The notes under the pieces were generated by a model, which ran no database searches, was not told the origin of the DNA, and worked only from the letters and a program-made list of their open reading frames with translations. Both the position numbers and the translations under genes were made by a program. Shown here in pieces: positions 51,340-58,246 of a stretch of 64,000 nucleotides of DNA. The stretch comes from an uncultured Alistipes sp. (GTDB lineage: Bacteria; Bacteroidota; Bacteroidia; Bacteroidales; Rikenellaceae). The stretch is from contig NZ_CAJTXD010000001.1 in NCBI RefSeq assembly GCF_910580175.1, positions 475,562 to 539,561 of the forward strand. Direction: 5' to 3'. How positions within the stretch are numbered: the stretch's first letter is position 1; each line of letters begins with the position of its first letter.

Positions 51340-54300
51340 ATGGCAGAAAAGAAATTTATCACGTGCGATGGCAACTACGCCGCGGCTCATGTAGCCTACA
51401 TGTTCTCGGAAGTAGCGGCCATCTACCCCATCACGCCTTCTTCGACCATGGCCGAACTGGTGGACGAATGGGCCGCCCAGGGCCGCAAGAACATCTTCGG
51501 CGAGACGGTAAAAGTGGTGGAGATGCAGTCCGAAGCCGGTGCCGCAGGCGCCGTGCACGGTTCGTTGCAGAGCGGCGCCCTGACCTCGACGTTTACCGCG
51601 TCGCAGGGCCTGCTGCTGATGATTCCCAACATGTACAAAATCGCCGGCGAGCTGCTGCCGGGCGTATTCCACGTTTCGGCCCGTGCGCTGGCCGCACAGT
51701 CGTTGTCGATCTTCGGCGACCACCAGGACGTCATGGCTGCCCGTCAGACCGGTTTCGCCATGCTCGCCACCTCGTCGGTGCAGGAAGTCATGGACTTGGC
51801 CGGCATCGCCCACATCGTCTCGCTCAAGGCCCGCGTGCCGTTCCTCCACTTCTTCGACGGCTTCCGCACCTCGCACGAGATCCAGAAGATCGAGTTGATC
51901 GACGAGGCCGCACTGACCTCCATGCTCGACCGCGACGCCCTGAAGCAGTTCCGCGCTCAGGCGCTCAACCCCGAGCACCCCGTCACGCGCGGTACGGCCC
52001 AGAACCCCGACATCTATTTCCAGACCCGCGAGGCTTCGAACAAGTTCTACGACGCCGTGCCCGACATGGTGGCCGACGCCATGAAGCAGATTTCGCAGAT
52101 CACGGGCCGCGAATACAAACCCTTTACCTACTATGGCGCCGCCGATGCCGAGAACGTCATCGTGGCCATGGGTTCGGTTACCGAGACCATCAAGGAGACC
52201 ATCGACTACCTGCTCAAGCAGGGCAAGAAGGTCGGCTTGATTACCGTACACCTCTACCGTCCGTTCTCCGAGAAGTATTTCTTCGACGTCGTGCCCGCTA
52301 CGGTCAAGCGCGTCTGCGTGCTCGACCGCACCAAGGAGCCGGGCGCCGAGGGCGAACCGCTCTACCTCGACGTGAAGTCGATGTTCTACGGCAAGCAGCT
52401 CCAGCCCATGATCCTCGGCGGCCGCTACGGTCTCTCCTCCAAGGACACCACGCCGGCCCAGATGCTCGCCGTCTTCGAGAACCTCGCGGCCGCTCAGCCC
52501 AAGAATCATTTTACCGTCGGCATCAACGACGACGTGACCAACTTGTCGCTTCCCGTCGGCGAGGAGATTTCGCTCGCCAAGCCCGGTACGTTCGAGGCCC
52601 TCTTCTTCGGTCTGGGCGCCGACGGTACGGTGGGTGCCAACAAGAACTCGATCAAGATCATCGGCGGCTCGACCAACAAGTACTGCCAGGCCTACTTCTC
52701 CTACGACTCCAAGAAGTCGGGCGGCTACACCTCGTCGCACCTGCGCTTCGGCGACCTGCCCATCACGTCGCCCTACCTCGTCACGACGCCCGACTTCGTG
52801 GCTTGCCACGTGCCTTCGTACGTCGACAAATACGACGTGTTGAAGGGCCTCAAGAAGGGCGGTTCGTTCCTGCTGAACTCCGTGCACGACGCCGAGACGA
52901 CCTGCAAGACCCTGCCCGACCACATGAAGGCTTACCTGGCCAAGAACAACATCAACTTCTACATCATCAACGCCACGAAGATCGCCGCCGAACTCGGTCT
53001 GGGTTCGCGCACGAACACCATCATGCAGTCGGCGTTCTTCAAGATCGCCAACGTCATTCCGTTCGAGAAGGCCGTCGAGGAGATGAAGCACGCCATCCTC
53101 AAGTCCTACGGCAAGAAGGGCGAGGATATCGTCAACATGAACTATGCTGCTGTCGACGCCGGCGGCAGCGCCGTGGTCAAGATCGACGTGCCCGCCGAGT
53201 GGGCTTCCATCGAGGTCAAGGCCGCCGCACACAGCGTCGACATGTCGCGTCCCGAGTTCGTCCGCAACATCGTCGATCCCATCAACGCCCTCAAAGGCGA
53301 CGACCTGCCCGTGTCGGCCTTCAACGGCCGTGAGGACGGTACGTGGGACAACGGCACGGCCGCCTACGAGAAGCGCGGCATCGCCGTCAACGTTCCCGAG
53401 TGGCAGATCGACAACTGCATCCAGTGCAACCAGTGCGCCTACGTCTGCCCCCACGCCGCCATCCGTCCGTTCCTGGCCACCGAGTCCGAGGCTGCCGCTT
53501 CGGGTCTGGCTTGGAAGCAGGGTCTGGGCGAGACCAAGGAGTACAAGTTCCGCATCCAGGTGTCGCCGCTCGATTGCACGGGGTGCAACAACTGCGTCGA
53601 CGTCTGCCCCGCCAAGGAGAAGGCGCTCATCATGAAGCCGCTCGAATCGCAGCAGGAGCAGATCAAGAACTGGGATTACATTACCAAGAATATCGGTTAC
53701 AAAGAGGTCGTCGACAAGACCAAGTCCGTTAAGAACCTCCAGTTCGCACAGCCGCTCTTCGAGTTCTCGGGTGCCTGCGCCGGTTGCGGCGAGACGCCTT
53801 ACATCAAGGCCATTTCGCAGCTCTTCGGCGACAAGATGATGGTGGCCAACGCTACGGGCTGTACGTCGATCTACTCGGGTTCGGCTCCCTCGACGCCCTA
53901 CTGCACCAACGCCAAGGGCCAGGGCCCCGCTTGGGCCAATTCGCTCTTCGAGGATAACGCCGAGTTCGGTCTGGGCATGCACGTCGGTGTCGAGAAGCTC
54001 CGCGACCGCATCCAGCTGACCATGGAAGCCGCCATCGCCGAGTGCACGAAGTGCTCCGAGGAGTTGAAGGCCGCCATGAAAGAGTGGATCGCCGCACGCG
54101 GTTCGTCCTCCGCTTCGGCCGAGGTAACGGCACGCCTGCTGCCCATGCTCGAAGCCTGCGGCTGCGACTATTGCCAAAAGATTCTCGAAATGAAGGATTG
54201 GCTCGTCAAGAAGTCGCAGTGGATCATCGGCGGCGACGGCTGGGGCTACGACATCGGCTACGGCGGCGTCGACCACGTGCTCGCTTCGGGCCAGGATGTC

Positions 54301-54867
54301 AACATCCTCGTCGTCGACACGGAGGTTTACTCCAACACCGGCGGCCAGTCGTCCAAGTCGACGCCCGTGGGTGCCGTCGCCAAGTTCGCATCGAGCGGCA
54401 AGCGCATCCGCAAGAAAGACCTGGGTGCCATGGCTATGACCTACGGCTACGTATACGTCGCCCAGGTATCGATCGGCGCATCGCAGCAGCAGTTGTTCAA
54501 CGTGCTGAAAGAGGCCGAGGCCTATCCCGGCCCGTCGCTCGTCATCGCCTACGCGCCTTGCATCAACCACGGCATCAAGGGCGGCATGACCCGCACGCAG
54601 ACCGTGGGCAAGGAGGCCGTGGCCTGCGGCTACTGGCACCTGTGGCACTACAACCCCCAGCTCGAAGAGCAGGGCAAGAACCCGTTCGTACTCGATTCGA
54701 AGGAACCCGACTGGTCGAAGTTCCAGGACTTCCTGAAGAAGGAGGTACGTTACACGTCGCTTCAGAAAGCGTTCCCCGCCGAGGCCGAAGAACTCTTCCA
54801 GGCCGCCGAGCAGAACGCCAAGTGGCGCTACAACGGCTACAAACGCCTTTCGGCGATCGAATACTAA
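51340..54867 (+). CDS. nifJ: Pyruvate:ferredoxin (flavodoxin) oxidoreductase
   Basis: 1175 aa, the one-chain homodimeric type. It converts pyruvate and CoA to acetyl-CoA and CO2, reducing ferredoxin. Domains in order: alpha-like TPP region (CDGNYAAAHVAYMFSEVAAI, YPITPSSTMAE), gamma-like region (about 415-620), two 4Fe-4S motifs (CIQCNQCAYVCPHAA; CTGCNNCVDVCPAKE), then the TPP-binding C-terminal part with CAGCGETPY and GDGWGYDIGYGG. Reduced ferredoxin could feed the Rnf complex in this window. The ATG at 51340 follows the leader and promoter. Confidence 0.98.
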   Translation: MAEKKFITCDGNYAAAHVAYMFSEVAAIYPITPSSTMAELVDEWAAQGRKNIFGETVKVVEMQSEAGAAGAVHGSLQSGALTSTFTASQGLLLMIPNMYKIAGELLPGVFHVSARALAAQSLSIFGDHQDVMAARQTGFAMLATSSVQEVMDLAGIAHIVSLKARVPFLHFFDGFRTSHEIQKIELIDEAALTSMLDRDALKQFRAQALNPEHPVTRGTAQNPDIYFQTREASNKFYDAVPDMVADAMKQISQITGREYKPFTYYGAADAENVIVAMGSVTETIKETIDYLLKQGKKVGLITVHLYRPFSEKYFFDVVPATVKRVCVLDRTKEPGAEGEPLYLDVKSMFYGKQLQPMILGGRYGLSSKDTTPAQMLAVFENLAAAQPKNHFTVGINDDVTNLSLPVGEEISLAKPGTFEALFFGLGADGTVGANKNSIKIIGGSTNKYCQAYFSYDSKKSGGYTSSHLRFGDLPITSPYLVTTPDFVACHVPSYVDKYDVLKGLKKGGSFLLNSVHDAETTCKTLPDHMKAYLAKNNINFYIINATKIAAELGLGSRTNTIMQSAFFKIANVIPFEKAVEEMKHAILKSYGKKGEDIVNMNYAAVDAGGSAVVKIDVPAEWASIEVKAAAHSVDMSRPEFVRNIVDPINALKGDDLPVSAFNGREDGTWDNGTAAYEKRGIAVNVPEWQIDNCIQCNQCAYVCPHAAIRPFLATESEAAASGLAWKQGLGETKEYKFRIQVSPLDCTGCNNCVDVCPAKEKALIMKPLESQQEQIKNWDYITKNIGYKEVVDKTKSVKNLQFAQPLFEFSGACAGCGETPYIKAISQLFGDKMMVANATGCTSIYSGSAPSTPYCTNAKGQGPAWANSLFEDNAEFGLGMHVGVEKLRDRIQLTMEAAIAECTKCSEELKAAMKEWIAARGSSSASAEVTARLLPMLEACGCDYCQKILEMKDWLVKKSQWIIGGDGWGYDIGYGGVDHVLASGQDVNILVVDTEVYSNTGGQSSKSTPVGAVAKFASSGKRIRKKDLGAMAMTYGYVYVAQVSIGASQQQLFNVLKEAEAYPGPSLVIAYAPCINHGIKGGMTRTQTVGKEAVACGYWHLWHYNPQLEEQGKNPFVLDSKEPDWSKFQDFLKKEVRYTSLQKAFPAEAEELFQAAEQNAKWRYNGYKRLSAIEY

Positions 54868-54886
54868 CCATTCGATGACTTTCCGG

Positions 54887-54918
54887 GCCGCATCCTCTTT
54901 TCGGGGATGCGGCTTTTT
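54887..54918 (+). terminator. Terminator of nifJ
   Basis: A 9-bp stem GCCGCATCC/GGATGCGGC with a 9-nt loop, followed by TTTTT, 20 nt after the stop. Confidence 0.9.
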
Positions 54919-54938
54919 ATGGAGAAATCCCAGAACGC

Positions 54939-54969
54939 TTGCACCGAACGGATAAAAGCGCTAACTTTG
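54939..54969 (+). promoter_or_regulatory. Promoter of the META-domain lipoprotein gene
   Basis: TTG at 54939-54941, 20 nt, TAACTTTG at 54962-54969. Spacing and boxes fit the consensus; the leader is about 60 nt. Confidence 0.75.
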
Positions 54970-55034
54970 TGCGGTTGGCCCGCAATTTGATCGCTGCCAC
55001 CCCGAACGACACAAAAACATCAATAAACAGAACT

Positions 55035-55451
55035 ATGAAAAAGATCATCGCAGCAGCAACGCTGCTTCTGACGCTGGCCGCCTGCTGCGGCACGCAAAAC
55101 AACAAGCCCCTGGAGGGCACGACGTGGAAACTCGCCTCGTTGGAAGGCATCCCCGCAACGGCCATCGATAGCGAGGAAGACGCTTTCACGCTGGAGTTCA
55201 ACGCTGCGGACACGCTGCTGGCGGGCCGCACCAACTGCAACCGCTTCTTCGGCAACTATACGATCGAAGGCAACAAACTGACGCTGGGCAACATGGGCAT
55301 GACGCGCATGGCATGCCCCGACATGGAGTACGAAGACCTCTTCGTGGCAATGCTCAACAAGGTAAACGCCTATGAAATCAAGGGCGACAAGTTGACGTTG
55401 CAGGAGGGCGACAAGTCGCTGGCCGTATTCAAGGCGGTAGAGAAGAAGTAG
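55035..55451 (+). CDS. META/HslJ-domain lipoprotein
   Basis: 138 aa. The signal peptide and lipobox LTLAACC suggest lipidation at Cys17 or Cys18. One META domain follows: GTTWKLASLEGIP, GRTNCNRFFGNYTIEGNKL and MTRMACPDMEYEDLFVAML, the HslJ-type signature with its conserved Asn and Cys. HslJ-like proteins are linked to heat and novobiocin tolerance; the biochemical role is unknown. It has its own promoter and terminator. Confidence 0.88.
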   Translation: MKKIIAAATLLLTLAACCGTQNNKPLEGTTWKLASLEGIPATAIDSEEDAFTLEFNAADTLLAGRTNCNRFFGNYTIEGNKLTLGNMGMTRMACPDMEYEDLFVAMLNKVNAYEIKGDKLTLQEGDKSLAVFKAVEKK

Positions 55452-55471
55452 CTCCCGCGCATACAAAACCG

Positions 55472-55508
55472 AATTCCGGGTAACGGTTATTAGCCGTTAT
55501 CCGGAATT
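55472..55508 (+). terminator. Terminator of the META-domain gene
   Basis: A 15-bp stem AATTCCGGGTAACGG/CCGTTATCCGGAATT (one G-T pair), 20 nt after the stop, followed by an AT-rich tract. Confidence 0.8.
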
Positions 55509-55861
55509 ACTATATTATATATAGCCCCCGGGTCTCTCCTCTCCCTGCGGAAACCCTCCGTCCCCATCTTTCGAGCCAACAACCATCCCCCCTCTCTCTC
55601 CCCGGCACCTGCGCCCGACACCCGTTTTTCCTGCACCCAATACTTTCCAAATCCCCTCTTTTAGGCTCCCGCACTTGCCGATTCTTAAGACACCCGATAC
55701 CCCCCCCCTTTTTTCCGCATCCCTTTTGGTGTCGCTTTCGGGCACCCGCACATAACCGCCGGCCCAAAAAAACTCCGTCCCCTCCACCCATTTGGGTAAT
55801 TTACACCTACCTTACCAAGTTTTTTTCTCTTTCGGGTAATTCGCACCGCTTTTTCCACTCC

Positions 55862-55972
55862 AGCCCCCCACTGCCCTTTCAACTGCCCCCTCTCTTTCAG
55901 ACCCCCACTGCCCTTTCAACTGTCCCCTCTCTTTCAGCCCCCCCCACTGCCCTTTCAGCTGGATTTACCCTC
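55862..55972. repeat. Three tandem 37-nt pyrimidine-rich repeats
   Basis: Units share ACTGCCCTTTCAACTG and CCCCTCTCTTTCAG; copies begin at about 55862, 55899 and 55936, the third diverging at its end. No spacers separate them, so this is a simple tandem repeat. Confidence 0.8.
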
Positions 55973-56050
55973 TCTTGGAGAGGCCCCGCTCTCCCGAATG
56001 GATCAACATCCGCCTATAAAAATTCTATCTTTCGGGTGCTTTGCACCCGT

Positions 56051-56084
56051 CTTCCGCCCCCAGGGGGGGGGGCAGGGGCGGAAG
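56051..56084. repeat. GC-rich palindrome with a G10 run
   Basis: CTTCCGCCCC pairs perfectly with GGGGCGGAAG around a loop containing ten consecutive G (56063-56072). It may be a bidirectional terminator or a structure-forming block. Confidence 0.6.
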
Positions 56085-56178
56085 AAAACACGGAATCTTA
56101 AGTTATAGATAGGCGAATTTAAGTTATAACTAAATTTTGAGTTGTGCATCTTTTTTAGCTTTACGTTCGTAAAAAGAG

Positions 56179-56418
56179 ATGCTTGTGAAACCCAAAAGCG
56201 CATTCGATTGTTATGTCAGCGCAGCCATTCGAAAAGAACGAATGGCTCAACAGGTATCGCAGGCCACGTTGGCATACGGCATCGGAGTGAGCGACGGATT
56301 CATCAGTCAAGTCGAAAACCCGAAAAGCCCCTCGAAATACAACCTGAACCACATCAATGAAATCGCCAGATTTCTCGGTTGTTCGCCGCGGGATTTTCTA
56401 CCCGAAAAACCGTTATAA
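56179..56418 (+). CDS. Small XRE-like HTH protein, paralogue 1
   Basis: 79 aa. One helix-turn-helix (AIRKERMAQQVSQATLAYGI, then GVSDGFISQVENPK), then NHINEIARFLGCSPRDFLPEKPL. The end SPRDFLPEKPL is shared by all three neighbours. It is probably a DNA-binding protein; no toxin or partner enzyme is evident. The ATG is followed directly by MLVKPKSAFD. A weak -7 (TAGCTTTA) is at 56156-56163. Confidence 0.75.
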   Translation: MLVKPKSAFDCYVSAAIRKERMAQQVSQATLAYGIGVSDGFISQVENPKSPSKYNLNHINEIARFLGCSPRDFLPEKPL

Positions 56419-56434
56419 AACGACCGAAATAGCA

Positions 56435-56662
56435 ATGATAAGTACTCTCGACCAATATATTATCGATGCAGTTCGCAAAAAGCGTCGGGCACAAAAAGTG
56501 TCTCAAGCTATGCTCGGGGCATGGATCGGTGTGAATAGAGGGTTCATAGGTCAGGTCGAAAGCCCCAAATGCGATGTAAAATACAGCGTAACACATCTCA
56601 ATGAAATCGCCAAATATTTAGGTTGTTCGCCGCGGGATTTTCTGCCCGAAAAACCATTATAA
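56435..56662 (+). CDS. Small XRE-like HTH protein, paralogue 2
   Basis: 75 aa. The HTH AVRKKRRAQKVSQAMLGAWI with GVNRGFIGQVESPK, then HLNEIAKYLGCSPRDFLPEKPL. It follows paralogue 1 by 16 nt. The last about 45 nt of the two genes are nearly identical at the DNA level, marking a recent or converted duplication. Internal ATG at 56435 is the start that matches its siblings. Confidence 0.75.
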   Translation: MISTLDQYIIDAVRKKRRAQKVSQAMLGAWIGVNRGFIGQVESPKCDVKYSVTHLNEIAKYLGCSPRDFLPEKPL

Positions 56663-56922
56663 ACCGATCGAATAGTTTGAATCAGAAACTCAACCTATTC
56701 GAATACCATGCAACCGTTGCCATCCGCAAAAACGGATAGCGCGATATTTTCAGATGGTCTCGTTCCAAACGATTTCTTGCTGAAAATACCAAATAAATTA
56801 GGCATTCTTCTCCTTTTTTACCTTTTAAAATCCGCCTGCCCTGCCATACATGAGTATACTCATGTATACAAGAGCATATACAATGGCACGTTTTTTAGTT
56901 TTGTATTATTAAACGTTGCCAC

Positions 56923-57150
56923 TTGAAAACCGCTATTGATATATACGTTATCGACGCGATTCGTAAGAAGCGGATCGAGCAGCACGTGTCGCAGGCTATG
57001 TTGGCCAGTTTCATCAACGTTTCGAAAGGGTTTATCGGGATGGCCGAAAGTCCCAAATACGACATCAAGTACAACATCCGCCACATCAACGAAATCGCCA
57101 GATTTCTCGGGTGTTCGCCACGGGATTTTCTGCCCGAGCAGCCGCTTTAG
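56923..57150 (+). CDS. Small XRE-like HTH protein, paralogue 3
   Basis: 75 aa. The HTH AIRKKRIEQHVSQAMLASFI with NVSKGFIGMAESPK, then HINEIARFLGCSPRDFLPEQPL. The start is a TTG (MKTAIDIYVID), aligned with paralogue 2. It is 260 nt after paralogue 2; the gap is AT-rich, carries a possible -7 and no other gene. The EEP-like gene begins 17 nt after its stop, so they may be cotranscribed. Confidence 0.72.
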   Translation: MKTAIDIYVIDAIRKKRIEQHVSQAMLASFINVSKGFIGMAESPKYDIKYNIRHINEIARFLGCSPRDFLPEQPL

Positions 57151-57167
57151 TTCCCCTAAGTTAGGAA

Positions 57168-58058
57168 ATGCTCCTTATGAGGTTTCGGGGTTTCTTCTCG
57201 TCGTGGGTTCGCGCAGTCATTTTTTCGGTTTGCGTGATTTGTTTTTCGGTTCGTGTTCTCGGCGTTTCCGCCCAGTCCGTCGGCATCGCTTATTGCGACG
57301 TCGATCGTTTCTACGACACCATCCCCGCCCTCTTTTACAACGACAGCGGCTTCACGCCCGAGGGACATCTTCGGTGGACTTCGGAGCGTTACACCAATAA
57401 GGTCGCGCGCGTCGCAGCATTGGCCGATTCGTTGGCGTTGCCGCTCGTCGCTTTGTGGGGCGTCGAGACCGAGGGTGTCGTGCGCAACATCGCTGCCGCC
57501 TGCCGCAACGATTATTGTTATCTCCACCGCACGCTCAATTCGCTCGACGGCCTCGACTTCGCCTTGCTTTACTTCGCCGATTGTTTCGCGCCCCATTACG
57601 TCGAGCCGGGACGGCGCTACCTCTATGTCGAGGGTGTGCTGCGGCGTTACTCCGCCCGTCCGCCGCATTATCGGGTACGCAAGGATACCGTCGGCTTGTT
57701 GTTGTGCAGCGAGGAACGCATGGCTCCGTGGGTCGCCCGCGACTTGCGGCAGGAGCGGCCCGGCGCCAAGCTCGTGATCTTGGGGCGCCAGCCCGCACAG
57801 GGGTTGGAGATCTACGGTCTGCGCGACGCCCATGTCCGGGCCGAGCGGGCCGGCCGGGGCAATGTCCGCTCCCGCGGAGGTTGGCGCATGCGCGACCGGA
57901 TCGCCGTCGACACCGCCCTGCGCATCGGCTCCGGCGAGGTCTACATCCGGCGCTTCCTGCTCGACGCTTCGCAGACGCAGCCTCTGGCCACCTACGACCG
58001 GCGCCGTTACTTGGGCGGCACAAGCCATGCGCTGCCGGTGTATGTCTACCTGGAGTAG
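57168..58058 (+). CDS. Secreted EEP-superfamily protein lacking the active site
   Basis: 296 aa with an N-terminal signal peptide (about residues 10-36, ending SAQ). The framework matches Bacteroidetes endonuclease/exonuclease/phosphatase proteins: FTPEGHLRWTSERYTNKVAR (62-81), DFALLYF (130-136), GNVRSRGGWRMRDRIAVDTA (231-250) and YLGGTSHALPVYVYLE (281-296). The catalytic positions differ: CEVEN is WGVET (97-101), GDFND is GRQPA (206-210), and SDHxPVY is SHALPVY (286-292). It is probably a noncatalytic relative; its role is unknown. Confidence 0.75.
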   Translation: MLLMRFRGFFSSWVRAVIFSVCVICFSVRVLGVSAQSVGIAYCDVDRFYDTIPALFYNDSGFTPEGHLRWTSERYTNKVARVAALADSLALPLVALWGVETEGVVRNIAAACRNDYCYLHRTLNSLDGLDFALLYFADCFAPHYVEPGRRYLYVEGVLRRYSARPPHYRVRKDTVGLLLCSEERMAPWVARDLRQERPGAKLVILGRQPAQGLEIYGLRDAHVRAERAGRGNVRSRGGWRMRDRIAVDTALRIGSGEVYIRRFLLDASQTQPLATYDRRRYLGGTSHALPVYVYLE

Positions 58059-58156
58059 CGGCCCGAGAACTAAATCATTTTAGCGGGCCTATTAAATCAT
58101 TTTAGCACTTCGTCCCCCCCCAAGCCGGCATTTTCTCGCCGACTATTCGGCATTCA

Positions 58157-58188
58157 TTTGGAAAAGCGGAAAAATTTCGCTAAATTCG
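58157..58188 (+). promoter_or_regulatory. Promoter of ppdK
   Basis: TTTG at 58157-58160, 20 nt, then TAAATTCG at 58181-58188 (one mismatch to TAnnTTTG). The leader to the ATG is about 55 nt. Confidence 0.65.
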
Positions 58189-58246
58189 CCATCTGCCACA
58201 TTGAAAAAGAGAAATTCACAACACAATAAAATAAAACAAAAAACTT

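Larger units (their letters stand above)
55509..56155. other. Pyrimidine-biased intergenic region without a supported gene
   Basis: About 650 nt strongly biased to C and T on the plus strand, with homopolymer C runs and a G run. It contains three tandem 37-nt repeats (55862 to about 55972) and a GC-rich palindrome (56051-56084). Open frames in it are low complexity and have no family resemblance. It separates housekeeping genes from the HTH array. Confidence 0.7.

Noticed and set aside
51286..54648. An 1120-codon open frame opposite the pyruvate:ferredoxin oxidoreductase gene
   Set aside because: Antisense to a gene with clear domains; its translation is dominated by Val, Leu, Asp and His from biased codons and lacks any motif.
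55515..55787. Minus-strand open frames of about 90 codons in the pyrimidine tract
   Set aside because: The products are Gly/Arg/Lys-rich reflections of the base bias; two overlapping frames look equally open, and no start or promoter supports either.
55862..55972. The 37-nt repeats as a small CRISPR array
   Set aside because: Units are directly adjacent with no spacers, are low complexity, and no cas genes are in the window.
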